64,000 nt of DNA, from positions 1,798,001 to 1,862,000 of the forward strand of contig NZ_BIFR01000002.1 of NCBI RefSeq assembly GCF_003967535.1, given 5' to 3'. Positions 1 to 8,534 of the stretch are shown here, piece by piece. The translations under genes and the position numbers were made by a program. The notes under the pieces are model-generated. The model had not been told where the DNA came from, searched no databases, and worked only from the letters and a program-made list of their open reading frames with translations. How positions within the stretch are numbered: the first letter of the stretch is position 1; every line of letters starts with the position of its first letter. The DNA comes from Tengunoibacter tsumagoiensis. Lineage in GTDB: Bacteria; Chloroflexota; Ktedonobacteria; Ktedonobacterales; Ktedonobacteraceae.

Positions 1-1
1 T

Positions 2-160
2 ATTGAATTTTTACCAGCCCGCATGTCAACCTCTGGCCTACGCCGCGAGGTCGTCCTTGACGAGCTTGAACTACAGGATGGGCAGATTGTCCTCCCCCGC
101 AAGCCTGGTCTGGGGATCGAACTGAACCGCGAGGCCCTACAGCGATACCGCGTGAACTAA
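2..160 (+). CDS. Enolase-superfamily (mandelate racemase/muconate lactonizing) enzyme, C-terminal end, partial
   Basis: The window opens inside a reading frame that runs to TAA at 158-160. Its 52 residues end with PRKPGLGIELNREALQRYRV. A closing PxxPGLGIExxxxALxRY segment is typical of the C-terminal capping region of mandelate racemase/muconate lactonizing enzymes, metal-dependent sugar-acid dehydratases or racemases. The barrel and its catalytic residues lie outside the window, so the substrate cannot be named. It converges on the catabolic operon at 170-3651 with only 9 bases between the stop codons. A functional link to that operon (sugar-acid or amide catabolism) is plausible but not shown. 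Confidence 0.7.
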   Translation: MEFLPARMSTSGLRREVVLDELELQDGQIVLPRKPGLGIELNREALQRYRVN

Positions 161-169
161 ACCTCAGAG

Positions 170-910
170 CTATGCAGGATGATAGTAACAGGCTGGAATC
201 AGTAAACGCTGAAACTGGCTCTGCGCAAAGAGGATCGACGCACTGGCATCATGGAGTTGCGCCTCCAGATGTCCTGGCAATAAGAAGTCGATCTTCAGTT
301 CTGCAAGCCTGGCTATTGTGGTGCTATAGTCGCTCAGTGAGCAATCAGGGAGATTGAGCAGAGAGATCCTTCCGCCAGGAAAGATGACATCCCCGGCGAT
401 CAGACCTCTCTGTCCCTGCCAGTGTACCAGAAAGCTGAGCGCCCCTGCACAATGGCCTGGTGTCGCCAGGATCTGGAGCTGCTGCCCTCCCAGTTCAAAA
501 AACGCTCCATCTTCGACGATGATGTCGATAGGGCAGGGCTGGACACGATACGTAGCCGGGTAGCCACCAGCCTCACGCGCTGCCCTGAGGCCCATTCTCT
601 CTTCATCTGCTTGCCTGACGATCTCACCAGTATGATGAGATGCCACAACCTGTGCCCCTGTTCGCTCTCTGAGCTCGGCTGCTCCACCGACATGATCGGC
701 ATGATGGTGCGTCAGGAAGAGGTAGCGAATCTGTTGAGCAGTACCACCCGCCTCCTCTACACGTTGCATGAGCGCAGCAACATTTCGTCCTGCTCCCGCG
801 TCAAACAGGGCAAATTCGTCCGGTGCGAACTCCCACAGATAGCAGTTGCAGTCGTACTCATCGGTCATACCCCCTCCTGCAACCAGCGACCAGCCTGGGA
901 ATAGCTGCAT
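170..910 (-). CDS. MBL-fold metallo-hydrolase
   Basis: This 246-aa protein has the metallo-beta-lactamase fold. The metal-binding HHHADH motif is at residues 68-73, preceded by the FDAG strand. Later ligands are ATPGHCAG, AGDVIF (bridging Asp) and LLPGH near the C-terminus. These are the ligands of glyoxalase-II/lactonase-like dinuclear zinc hydrolases, which usually cleave thioesters, lactones or phosphoesters in the cytoplasm. The frame is open further upstream, but GGAGG lies eight bases before the ATG at 910, just after the creatininase stop codon, so that start was chosen. It is the last gene of a four-gene minus-strand operon. The substrate is unknown; with a creatininase and an acyl-hydrolase upstream, hydrolysis of a lactone or amide-derived intermediate is an inference. 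Confidence 0.85.
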   Translation of the reverse strand: MQLFPGWSLVAGGGMTDEYDCNCYLWEFAPDEFALFDAGAGRNVAALMQRVEEAGGTAQQIRYLFLTHHHADHVGGAAELRERTGAQVVASHHTGEIVRQADEERMGLRAAREAGGYPATYRVQPCPIDIIVEDGAFFELGGQQLQILATPGHCAGALSFLVHWQGQRGLIAGDVIFPGGRISLLNLPDCSLSDYSTTIARLAELKIDFLLPGHLEAQLHDASASILFAQSQFQRLLIPACYYHPA

Positions 911-923
911 CTCTCTACCTCCA

Positions 924-1772
924 TTAATAGCGCGGATCGGTATGGACAAATCCCTGCCGACGTACACGTGGACGAATGGGTCGGGCTTTGAGCTCACGCA
1001 CAATCTCGATCAATTCATCGGAGGCGGTCTGCAAGATCAGCTCGCCTTTCTCACGGGTAGCCTTTGTCGCATCGCCCCAGACGCTTGTCTCAGAGACAGT
1101 ACTCCAGTATTCGGTAAGCGGGACAGGATTGCCATAGGTGGGATCAGGCGATTGGCTTACAAGGTCGGCCCAAAAGTGCGGTGAGCGAGGATGGGTGTAA
1201 TCTTTGACTGCTTTTGACATATCGACTGCTTCTGGCTGAATGGCCAGATAGAGCGAGGTCTCTAATTCACAGCCATGACCGCTGATCTCAGATTCGCGAA
1301 AATCACGGACCACTTGCTGCACCTGCTTTAAGCTCCACCAGGAGACCAGGGCACAGCGCGCTTCGGGATTCTCAACATTGGTCAGACGAGCCGCCATATC
1401 TAAGACTGGATGATTGCTTCCATGAGCATTCACAAAGATAAGTCTTTTGAAGCCATGATGAATGAGCGAGCGCGTAATATCTTTACAATAATTAATAAAG
1501 GTATCCCACTGAATAGTGACCGTTCCTGGTCCATCGATATGATGTGGAGAATAGCCAATATTGATACAGGGCATGAGCACTACCTCATCAGGGATTTTTT
1601 GTGCGAGCGCCTGACAGATTGCCTCAGCAATCACAACATCTGTATCAACGGGCAGGTGTGGACCATGATCCTCTAAGGTTGCGGCTGGAATAATGACAAC
1701 AGGATCAGTCTTGATAATCTCGTTAATCTCTTGATCGGTGAGCTTTTGAAAGAGAATTGGTCTGGTAATCAT
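924..1772 (-). CDS. Creatininase family protein (metal-dependent amidohydrolase)
   Basis: A 282-aa protein of the creatininase/creatinine amidohydrolase family. The metal-binding signature LEDHGPHLPVDTD is at residues 33-45, followed by NAHGSNHPV and GHGCELETS. These match the family's E/D-HG-HLP-TD, N-HG-N and HAG-E-TS motifs. Members hydrolyse cyclic or linear amides such as creatinine, or formamides in cofactor pathways. The ATG at 1772 follows AAGGAAG; the longer open frame runs back over the previous gene in another frame and was discarded. It starts 35 bases after the acyl-hydrolase stop and ends 13 bases before the MBL-fold gene, so the three are co-transcribed. The second motif has GHG rather than the commoner HAG, so substrate transfer from characterised members is unsafe. 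Confidence 0.85.
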   Translation of the reverse strand: MITRPILFQKLTDQEINEIIKTDPVVIIPAATLEDHGPHLPVDTDVVIAEAICQALAQKIPDEVVLMPCINIGYSPHHIDGPGTVTIQWDTFINYCKDITRSLIHHGFKRLIFVNAHGSNHPVLDMAARLTNVENPEARCALVSWWSLKQVQQVVRDFRESEISGHGCELETSLYLAIQPEAVDMSKAVKDYTHPRSPHFWADLVSQSPDPTYGNPVPLTEYWSTVSETSVWGDATKATREKGELILQTASDELIEIVRELKARPIRPRVRRQGFVHTDPRY

Positions 1773-1807
1773 CCCTATCTTCCTTCCTTGAAATAACTTT
1801 GACGGAG

Positions 1808-2905
1808 TTACAATTGAAATGCGAACAAAAAGAGATAGTCTCCAGGCCAAACGGTGCTGAAGCGTCGAATGCCCCAGATATTGCCCGATCGAGGTGCGTA
1901 GACTTCTTCGAGTACGACACCGGTTAACGAACAGATCTCTCCCATCTTCTGCCCTACCTCTACGTTCTCTCCCAGTTCCACATATGGCTGAAAAAAGCCC
2001 ATTGTTTCGATCAGCAGCCACTCTGTACTCCATATGGCCTGAGAGCTATCATCGGCTTCCTGCAATGTGTGCGCTGGCTCCTCCTGAATGGTGAGCGGCG
2101 ATGACTGGCGAGCGCTGAGGGCATCATCCATTGCAGGTGGAGAGGCAACAGTACACTCTTGAAAGGGATGCATCAGGGTGAACATTTTTTTCGAGAGAAG
2201 GACCTGACGGAGCCCGCTTTTGAGATGAACAACATCTTCGGGCAGACAGCCGCCTCGTCCTCGGACCTCAGTTGCAATGGTCGGAATGCCACAGCGAGCG
2301 ATATAGCCGTTGAAGGTGATGCGAGTATCCGGGCGATCTGGAATCCGCCAGACGCGTTCCCAGCCAAAGGCCTGCGCCAGGAACTGCGAATCCTGCTCGA
2401 TCTGATCATGCGTCTCATGAAAAGCCACGATTGAACGATATTCGTAGCGGGTTCCAGCGCTGTGAAAATCAATAAAGACATCCTCTCTTCCAAGGATGCG
2501 AGAGACCCAGTTGGACCAGGTGAAAGCCATTCGCTCTGTGACCGAGCCATCTGCCCGTCCCGGGAACTGCCGGGCCAGATTTAAGCCATCCCAGCTTGCA
2601 GGCGTCTCGCGCGTCTGACCTTCATAGGCGAGAGGATTAATGACCGGAATACCAATAAAGGTCCCATTAATCATCTCTGGCTCCAGTTCAGCCGCTAACT
2701 GACGAAGTGCGGCCATCCCCTCAAACTCATCGCCATGCACGCCTGCCACCGCAATCACTATAGGTCCGGGCTCCCGTCCTTTGACATAGTAGCCAGGGAC
2801 AGCCAGCGTGCCCGTTTCATCCTCCCAGAGGAGAAGCTGCTTCCAGCCTTTCTGTTGGAGAGGCAACCGCTCAGGTACAAATTGCTCAAGAGTGATGCGT
2901 TCCAT
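1808..2905 (-). CDS. Succinylglutamate desuccinylase/aspartoacylase family zinc hydrolase (M14-like)
   Basis: A 365-aa zinc hydrolase of the AstE/AspA branch of the M14 carboxypeptidase fold. Zinc ligands are H57 and E60 in AGVHGDEFEG and H148 in FIDFHSAG. The segment IATEVRGRG probably supplies the catalytic Glu, and the C-terminal 70 residues form a beta-barrel-like domain (ENVEVGQKMGEI, VYAPRSG). Members remove acyl groups from N-acyl amino acids or related amides. The start is set by GGAGGTGATC, an essentially perfect anti-16S match, five bases before the ATG at 2905; an ATG 15 bases earlier overlaps the SDR stop but lacks a site. It sits between an SDR and a creatininase, suggesting stepwise breakdown of an N-substituted amino acid or amide, which is inference. 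Confidence 0.85.
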   Translation of the reverse strand: MERITLEQFVPERLPLQQKGWKQLLLWEDETGTLAVPGYYVKGREPGPIVIAVAGVHGDEFEGMAALRQLAAELEPEMINGTFIGIPVINPLAYEGQTRETPASWDGLNLARQFPGRADGSVTERMAFTWSNWVSRILGREDVFIDFHSAGTRYEYRSIVAFHETHDQIEQDSQFLAQAFGWERVWRIPDRPDTRITFNGYIARCGIPTIATEVRGRGGCLPEDVVHLKSGLRQVLLSKKMFTLMHPFQECTVASPPAMDDALSARQSSPLTIQEEPAHTLQEADDSSQAIWSTEWLLIETMGFFQPYVELGENVEVGQKMGEICSLTGVVLEEVYAPRSGNIWGIRRFSTVWPGDYLFLFAFQL

Positions 2906-2919
2906 GATCACCTCCGGCA

Positions 2920-3651
2920 TTAGTGAATGCTTGACAAAAGTCCACCATCAGCCAGCAAGGTCTGCCCATTCAAATAATGGTCAGCAGTGAGCAAAAAATG
3001 GACGATATTGGCAATCTCTTCCATTCGCCCGGGCCTTTGCAGAGGGATATGCTTAATCTGCTCACGAAAGGGCTCCGTTTGATAGATCTCTCTGTTCTTT
3101 GCCGTCTCGATCAAACCAGGAGCGACGGCATTCACCCGAATATCGTAAGTGGCCAGATCGATAGCCATAGCCTTTGTTAACTGAAGCACCCCACCCTTCG
3201 CAGTGGCATAATGCGCCACATTGCGTTCAACGGCAAAGCTATTAATAGAGGCCACATTCACAATTCCCCCTCCCTGCTGTCTTTGTACAAGCTGACGAGC
3301 AAAGGCCTGAGAACAATAAAAGTAGCCACTCAATCCGACCCGTAACACTTTTTCCCAGCTCTCCGCGCTAATCTCTAAGAAGGGCTCATAGAGGGAGTAG
3401 ACAGCATTATTGACGAGATACTTAAGCCCTTCAGACTGCTCGACCAGCATCCGTACCTGTTCCGGGTCCCCAATATCAACCTGCCGAAAGACGGCTGCCT
3501 GCTCTCCATAGTGCGCACAGCAGTTGTGGGCAAAGCTATCGCCCTCTGCATCAATATCGACAATGACGACACTGATCCCCTCTCTGAGCAGTTTCTCAAC
3601 GATCACCCTCCCGATCTGGCCTGTTCCCCCTGTTACAATTGCCCTATCCAT
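2920..3651 (-). CDS. Short-chain dehydrogenase/reductase (SDR)
   Basis: A 243-aa classical SDR using NAD(P)H. The nucleotide loop TGGTGQIG is at residues 7-14, the structural NNA at 81-83, and the catalytic Ser135, Tyr148 and Lys152 sit in NVASINS and HYATAK. The closing GQTLLADGG is also typical. VDID after strand 2 suggests NAD preference, because an acidic residue there disfavours NADP. The ATG at 3651 is preceded by GAGGG; a TTG directly before it would add one residue. It is the first gene of the four-gene minus-strand catabolic operon, with its stop only 14 bases before the next start. It probably oxidises an alcohol intermediate of the pathway; the substrate is unknown. Confidence 0.88.
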   Translation of the reverse strand: MDRAIVTGGTGQIGRVIVEKLLREGISVVIVDIDAEGDSFAHNCCAHYGEQAAVFRQVDIGDPEQVRMLVEQSEGLKYLVNNAVYSLYEPFLEISAESWEKVLRVGLSGYFYCSQAFARQLVQRQQGGGIVNVASINSFAVERNVAHYATAKGGVLQLTKAMAIDLATYDIRVNAVAPGLIETAKNREIYQTEPFREQIKHIPLQRPGRMEEIANIVHFLLTADHYLNGQTLLADGGLLSSIH

Positions 3652-3966
3652 CAACGTTGGCCCTCTTTTTGCATAAAGCTTCCTTTCAGGGTGTACAAGG
3701 ATGACGCCACAAAATTCGCATAGAAAAAAAGAATCTTACCGGAATGGTCTACTATTTATAGTACCAGCGATAGATACTTATAACAACCTTTATAGACATC
3801 TATGGTAAAATTCGTTGCTCCGGGCGTCTATGAAGGGTCATTTGACAGCAACATTTCCATAGGATTGAGCAATATACGCATACAAAATGGCCGGATTTAA
3901 CGGTATAGTTATCTCTATCAGACGTCCGTTGTTACTCCAGGCAATCACCAGAAAGAAAGAGAAAGC
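3652..3966. other. Divergent intergenic region, no gene seen
   Basis: About 315 bases separate the divergent SDR and GNAT genes. The region is A+T-rich and must hold promoters for both directions. A TTGACA hexamer lies at 3842-3847 on the plus strand, but no convincing -10 follows at 16-18 bases, so no promoter is called. No open frame with a ribosome binding site and no hairpin terminator was found. Confidence 0.5.
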
Positions 3967-4908
3967 ATGGCTCCTTCACAGATCTCTCTTCCGCTGCGTA
4001 TCGAGGCATATACTTCATCGCAAAAAGAGGCAGTTGTACGCATTTTTCGGGATCTTACAGCCTCTTTTCCCTATGTAGCTGAATTGACGGAGGCCCTCTT
4101 TGAGGAGCGCGTCGTTCATAAGTTCTTTTTTGATCCCCAGGGTCTGCTGATTGGATATCGTGGAGATCGTGCACTGGGCCTCTTCCATGGTACATTTGCT
4201 CCCCCTCAGAGCAACGATCATGAGCTGGATAAGACGCGAGGAAATATTCGGCTGCTGCTTTTTCCACCAGAAGATCCTGGTCTGGGAACGGCGCTTCTGG
4301 AACAGGGAATGAGCTATTTACAGGCTCAAGGAGCCCGTGAGATCCTGGGATGGTCCAGTTTTGCTGGCTATCCTTTTTACAAAGGTATCTATATGGGAAC
4401 CGAACCTGTGCTTTCGGCCAGTCTCCCCCATGTCATTGTCAGATTCGTGCAGAAGGGGTTTCAATTACAGCAGCACTCTATCTTTCTGGGCAGACCCCTG
4501 GATGAGACCGTTTCAGCTATGAATCCAGATCTTGAACTGAAAGATGAACCCCTGCACTTTGGATCTCCATGGCAAAAAGAGTCATGGGATGGGCTCCAGC
4601 CTCAGCATATTCATGCCCTTATCGATGGTGAACAGGTGGGACAGTTGATCTGGGTTCTCCTTCCTGATCTCCAGAGCAAAAGAGGATGCCTGGTAGGATC
4701 GATCGCCAGTCTGTCGGTGGACGAACGCTTCCAACGACGAGGAATTGGGAAAGCGCTGGTGGGCGCAGCCTTAAGCAGGATGTATGCATCAGGAGCAAGG
4801 GAGGCCATAGTGGCGACGACGCAGGACAATACCGCCGCGCTCCATACCTACTATACATGGGGATTTGCAGAAAAAGAGTTATTGCTGGGATATAGCTACC
4901 GAGCATAA
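3967..4908 (+). CDS. Tandem GNAT-family N-acetyltransferase
   Basis: A 313-aa protein with two GNAT-like halves. The N-terminal half holds the degenerate acyl-CoA segment PEDPGLGTALLEQGMSYL. The C-terminal half has a complete motif A (SLSVDERFQRRGIGKALVG, containing the R/Q-x-x-G-x-G/A pyrophosphate loop) followed by NTAALHTYYTWGF, the usual motif B ending. Members transfer an acetyl group from acetyl-CoA to an amine; the degenerate half often forms the acceptor site. The ATG at 3967 follows an A/G-rich AAAGAAAGAGA stretch, a weak ribosome binding site. It stands alone on the plus strand and converges with the AraC gene. The substrate is not predictable. Confidence 0.8.
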   Translation: MAPSQISLPLRIEAYTSSQKEAVVRIFRDLTASFPYVAELTEALFEERVVHKFFFDPQGLLIGYRGDRALGLFHGTFAPPQSNDHELDKTRGNIRLLLFPPEDPGLGTALLEQGMSYLQAQGAREILGWSSFAGYPFYKGIYMGTEPVLSASLPHVIVRFVQKGFQLQQHSIFLGRPLDETVSAMNPDLELKDEPLHFGSPWQKESWDGLQPQHIHALIDGEQVGQLIWVLLPDLQSKRGCLVGSIASLSVDERFQRRGIGKALVGAALSRMYASGAREAIVATTQDNTAALHTYYTWGFAEKELLLGYSYRA

Positions 4909-4973
4909 AACGATGGTGCAGTCTCTGAGCAAACAGGATGAGCCCTTGCAGTCGTAACCAGAGCAGGGCAAGC

Positions 4974-5828
4974 TTAGCTTCCCCGCTCAAGCCCCTGAAT
5001 CGAGGCTCGAAAAGCAGACGGAGTTTTTCCCTCCAACCGCTTAAAATGGTGAATCATCGAGGCGTGACTGGGAAAACCTACGATCCTCCCAATATGTTCT
5101 ATGCTCTGGTCCGATTTCATGAGCAGATATTTTGCCCTGGTAACTCTGCGCGAGATGACATACTCAAGTGGGGTGACATGAACGTATTTTTTAAATTCGC
5201 GAATAAAGTGATAGGTACTGATAGCCGCGATTGTTGCGAGCGTCTCGACCGTCAATCGCTGTTCCAGGTGCTGTTCAATCCAGAGTTTGACCTGCGCAAC
5301 CCAGGTTGGCTGCACCATCTCATGTTCAACATGCGCAAAGAGAAAACCATAGAATTGCATCAACAAAAAATAAATCAGTGCGGAGACCTGCGCTTCCCAG
5401 CAGGATTGCTGTCGTTCAACATGCTCAAGGATCTTTGTAAAAAGAGGCTCGACATCCTCATGCTCCATTTGCAGGATCAGAGGATTGTGCAGATGAAGCC
5501 AGCCACCCGGTAGATGAGCCAGATCACGGCATTGGAAATTCAGGTAGAAAAATTCATAGGGGTCACACCTGTCAGCACGGTAGCCGTGATTGGCCTGAAG
5601 ATTCAAGAGAATCAGGTCGCCCTTCTTAAAGGGATAGGAGGCATTTTCTACGAAGAGTTTCCCTTGCCCGGCAGTGACATAGAAAATTTCATAGCCGGGA
5701 ACATGACTGCGGAAAAGTTGCTCGTCAGGCAGCGTTTTCGCAAAGCCTGCAATAGAGCAGGTGAGTAGATGCTCCTGTGCATGTTTGCTGATCAGAGGAA
5801 AAAACGTCACGTAATCTTTCACACACAT
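4974..5828 (-). CDS. AraC-family transcriptional regulator with N-terminal cupin
   Basis: A 284-aa one-component regulator. Residues about 40-130 form an AraC-type cupin (HVPGYEIFYVTAGQGKL, FKKGDLILLNLQANHGY), which binds a small effector. Residues about 180-275 are two helix-turn-helix units (LTVETLATIAAISTYHFIREFK and the conserved IGRIVGFPSHASMIHHFKR). The ATG at 5828 is preceded by GAAGGAT. It is divergent from the ASRT-like operon beginning at 5942, with 113 bases between them, so it may regulate that operon as well as itself. The effector is unknown. Confidence 0.85.
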   Translation of the reverse strand: MCVKDYVTFFPLISKHAQEHLLTCSIAGFAKTLPDEQLFRSHVPGYEIFYVTAGQGKLFVENASYPFKKGDLILLNLQANHGYRADRCDPYEFFYLNFQCRDLAHLPGGWLHLHNPLILQMEHEDVEPLFTKILEHVERQQSCWEAQVSALIYFLLMQFYGFLFAHVEHEMVQPTWVAQVKLWIEQHLEQRLTVETLATIAAISTYHFIREFKKYVHVTPLEYVISRRVTRAKYLLMKSDQSIEHIGRIVGFPSHASMIHHFKRLEGKTPSAFRASIQGLERGS

Positions 5829-5941
5829 ATCCTTCGTAGAAAGAGCAACATATCAATAGAAGGAAACAAGATAGATAGAGTGAAAAAAACAATGCTCACT
5901 GTATACTTATTGGTATTCAAAGTCAAGAGAGAGGCAAGCGG

Positions 5942-6769
5942 ATGGAAAGAACGTATAGTTACTATTGTTCCGAGGGGATACTGTTCGATTTTTGTCAGGG
6001 GAAACGCTTAGAAGGCAGGCTTCTAAATAGTGCAGCCACGCTCAGTCTCTTCAATCCACATATCGAGAAGAAAGCCAGGGTGTTGTTGACCTTCTATTTT
6101 ATCGATCTGGAACCCGTACAAAAAGACCCCTTTTTCCTCGAACCAGAACAACTTCGGCAGATCCATCTCCACGAGCCGCTGATGCTTCTTCACAATACCC
6201 ACTATGCGCTGAAGGTTGAGGCAGATCTTCCCCTGGTGACACAACATACAACCAGTGATTTCAGCCCATTTGCGCAAATCCCCAACGATATGGAGACGGT
6301 AGCTCTCTATAGTGGACCGCTGGGTACGAGGGAGACAGCCTGGTATTTTGCTGATACCTGGATGGGCAGTAACGATCAACGTAGCTGGTTTGAATATGAG
6401 ACGCTCAGCATCAGCAATCCCAATCAGGAGGCTGCGGATATTCGCTTGAAGTTCTTTGGCTCGCATGCGACAGGTGAAAAGGTCACATTTGAACGAGAGA
6501 CTCACCTGAAGATTCCAGCAGAACGAATGATTGCAGTGCGGTTATGGGAACTGCCAGAAACCCAATTCAAAGGAAGCATTGCAAGCAATGGCATTCATGA
6601 TAAAAGTGCGGATTTTTCCACCTGGCTGAGATCAAGCATCCCGGTTGTTGCCCAGAAAACGCGCAGGGCCTACAAACAGTTTGATACAGCCATTCACGGA
6701 GTCTGGACGGTGATCGGCACACCATGTGGGGGCTCAGACAGCACATTTTCAGGGGGACAGGATGCATAA
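5942..6769 (+). CDS. Two-domain ASRT-like (sensory rhodopsin transducer type) beta-sandwich protein
   Basis: This 275-aa protein appears to hold two copies of the ASRT-like domain. The second half is clearer: ETAWYFADTWMG, LSISNPNQEAADIRLKFF, LKIPAERMIAVRL, then SSIPVVAQKTRRAY. This follows the family pattern W-Y-F-A-D, L-N-P, I-x-V-P-A-x-R and V-P-V-V-x-Q. The first half repeats it more loosely (LSLFNPHIEKKARVLLTFYF, ADLPLVTQHTTSDF). In Anabaena the single-domain relative is a soluble tetramer linked to a rhodopsin; most homologues are of unknown role, perhaps ligand or sugar binding. The ATG at 5942 has GAGAGG upstream. It overlaps the next gene by eight bases and that gene is a paralogue. 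No signal peptide or membrane segment is visible. Confidence 0.65.
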   Translation: MERTYSYYCSEGILFDFCQGKRLEGRLLNSAATLSLFNPHIEKKARVLLTFYFIDLEPVQKDPFFLEPEQLRQIHLHEPLMLLHNTHYALKVEADLPLVTQHTTSDFSPFAQIPNDMETVALYSGPLGTRETAWYFADTWMGSNDQRSWFEYETLSISNPNQEAADIRLKFFGSHATGEKVTFERETHLKIPAERMIAVRLWELPETQFKGSIASNGIHDKSADFSTWLRSSIPVVAQKTRRAYKQFDTAIHGVWTVIGTPCGGSDSTFSGGQDA

Positions 6770-7520
6770 TCTCACAGAATGGTACTACCCTGGTGGCTAT
6801 ATTTACGCGGTTGGCAATCTACCAGCCGATCAAGATGATGCCTGGTTTACCTCGTCGGAGGGTTGGGAGCTCTTCTTCCTTAGCAATCCTACTGCTGAAG
6901 ACCAGGAGGTTCAGCTCCGTTTCTATTTCAGTGAGAAAGAACCTGTTGATACCACCTATCATGTTCCAGCCAGAAGTTCCAGCATGTTCCCGATCTTTGA
7001 ACGGAAATATAGCCATCTCACTGGAGGCTACAATTCGCCTTTTGGCATCCGTATCCAATCTAATCAGCCACTCCTTCCTCACATTACCCGAGCCGAATTT
7101 GAGCCCTGGACCGACACCTTGCCAGGCGCGATGTTTGGTGTGACCCCGTATCAAGGGCCTTTAACGCATGAAACATGCTGGTCAATTGCAGATGGACTTG
7201 TTTCCGACACTGAGACCCACCCGTTGAAGTTTCAGGAATGGATACAGGTATTAAACCCTGGCCTGGAAGCGACAACGCTTCTGGGAACCATCTATCTTCC
7301 CGATCGAAAAATCCAGTTCCAGAAAGATCTACCTGCTGAGCGGGTGCTTCTCTGTAAATTGGAAGAGATGGATGAGCTACCAAAAGGCGTGCCTTTTGCG
7401 CTCAAAATCGAAGCCCAGGTACCAATTGTAGTCCAACAGATTCGACGGGGCTTAGAGCAGGGTGCTCATCCTGCAACCCGATCCATTCTCTCGACACTGG
7501 GTGTCGTTCTGAACACATAA
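6762..7520 (+). CDS. Second two-domain ASRT-like beta-sandwich protein
   Basis: A 252-aa paralogue of the preceding gene. The N-terminal copy reads WYYPGGYIYAVGNL, LFFLSNPTAEDQEVQLRFYF, YHVPARSSSMFPI and SNQPLLPHITRAEF. The C-terminal copy reads ETCWSIADGL, IQVLNPGLEATTLLGTIYL, KDLPAERVLLCKL and AQVPIVVQQIRRG. Each follows the ASRT order of W-x-x-A-D, L-N-P, P-A-x-R and P-I-V-V-Q. The ATG at 6762 lies in the last codons of the previous gene and follows AGGGGGACAGG, indicating translational coupling. The two proteins together would offer four such domains, so they may form a hetero-oligomer. Function is unknown; no rhodopsin gene is in the window. Confidence 0.65.
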   Translation: MHNLTEWYYPGGYIYAVGNLPADQDDAWFTSSEGWELFFLSNPTAEDQEVQLRFYFSEKEPVDTTYHVPARSSSMFPIFERKYSHLTGGYNSPFGIRIQSNQPLLPHITRAEFEPWTDTLPGAMFGVTPYQGPLTHETCWSIADGLVSDTETHPLKFQEWIQVLNPGLEATTLLGTIYLPDRKIQFQKDLPAERVLLCKLEEMDELPKGVPFALKIEAQVPIVVQQIRRGLEQGAHPATRSILSTLGVVLNT

Positions 7521-7537
7521 AGAAAAAGGTACAACCG

Positions 7538-8332
7538 ATGAGTGGGACACTCTTAAAGGCCATGGCGGTCAATCGATCGCTCTTCAATCAGACCGTTGGC
7601 TACGGAACTGAGGGAGAAGTTTTTCGGCATGAGCACGTCAAATGGTCTTACACTGGCTATTCGCTCTCCAATTATGTCTTTGATCTGCATTTTCAGGAAG
7701 AATCGGTACAGGACGAAGTTGAAGCTGTACTGCGCACATTCCAGACAAAGCAGGCATCCACAACCTGGATTATCGATCCCTTCTGTACGCCAGCGACCAT
7801 CACCACTGTGCTGGACCGCTATCCCCGTTCAGATAAGGGGGAGTTTACAGCCATGGCTTTACGGATGAGCGACTTTTCTGAACACAGGCAACCGCCAGAA
7901 GATTTTTCGATCCAGGAGGCCACTTCGCAAGCCGATCTAGAAGTATGGGGAAAAGTTGTGTGTGATGGATTTGGCATTGGAGGGGCACAGGCGCATGAGT
8001 ATCAACGCTTATGCGTAAATGCGGCTTTAGCCTCAGGGCCAGACTTCACCTTCCGGCAATTTGTTGGATTTCGCGCAGGCAAACCCATCTGCGCAACCTC
8101 TCTCCTGTTGGATGGTGCCATGGCTGGCATCTACTGGGTTACCACAATACCAGAAGCACGACGACAAAAGGCCGCCTTAACACTCCTATCCCACGTCCTT
8201 ACACTGGCGCAAACACAAGGATACGAGTGGTCAGTCCTACAAGCTACCCCGATGGGGGCAAACGTCTATACTATCCTGGGCTTTCGCGAGTATTATCGTG
8301 AAACATACTTTGATGGTGTTACCTTACCTTAA
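7538..8332 (+). CDS. GNAT-family N-acetyltransferase (degenerate acetyl-CoA loop)
   Basis: A 264-aa protein whose C-terminal half resembles a GNAT domain: FRQFVGFRAGKPICATSLL, then AGIYWVTTIPEARRQKAALTLL, then LQATPMGANVYTILGFREY, the classic motif B ending. The pyrophosphate loop is RRQKAA where active enzymes usually have R/Q-x-x-G-x-G/A. It may bind acetyl-CoA poorly or work with a variant loop. The N-terminal 130 residues have no recognised motif. It starts 17 bases after the second ASRT-like gene, behind AAAAAGG, and is therefore the third gene of that operon. It could acetylate a ligand or partner of the ASRT-like proteins, which is speculation. Confidence 0.75.
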   Translation: MSGTLLKAMAVNRSLFNQTVGYGTEGEVFRHEHVKWSYTGYSLSNYVFDLHFQEESVQDEVEAVLRTFQTKQASTTWIIDPFCTPATITTVLDRYPRSDKGEFTAMALRMSDFSEHRQPPEDFSIQEATSQADLEVWGKVVCDGFGIGGAQAHEYQRLCVNAALASGPDFTFRQFVGFRAGKPICATSLLLDGAMAGIYWVTTIPEARRQKAALTLLSHVLTLAQTQGYEWSVLQATPMGANVYTILGFREYYRETYFDGVTLP

Positions 8333-8466
8333 TATTGATACCAGTACCTTACCCATGCGATGCCCTCAGGCAAAACAGTGGGCATGGCATATTGGGACAG
8401 ATCGCTGGCCGACAGAACAGATGGCGATATTGGACCTCCTGCCGAGGAGGCTGGATCACAGCAATT

Positions 8467-8504
8467 GCAGTGTGTAAACGGTAGTGCTGCCGCTTACACA
8501 CTGC
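8467..8504. terminator. Strong hairpin between convergent genes
   Basis: An 11-bp perfect arm (8467-8477 with 8494-8504) is extended by a CGG/CCG pair around an eight-base loop. It lies between the ends of the GNAT gene (plus) and the small minus-strand gene, the position expected for a bidirectional terminator. There is no long T tract on either side, so it may be a barrier or mRNA-stabilising hairpin instead. Confidence 0.5.
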
Positions 8505-8534
8505 GACACTTCTTCATCTACACTACAGCTTTCT

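Noticed and set aside
3842-3870. Sigma-70 promoter before the first GNAT gene
   Set aside because: TTGACA is present but no acceptable -10 lies 16-18 bases downstream.
5942-7520. A rhodopsin partner for the ASRT-like proteins
   Set aside because: No seven-helix retinal protein is encoded in the window, so the rhodopsin link is family history, not evidence here.
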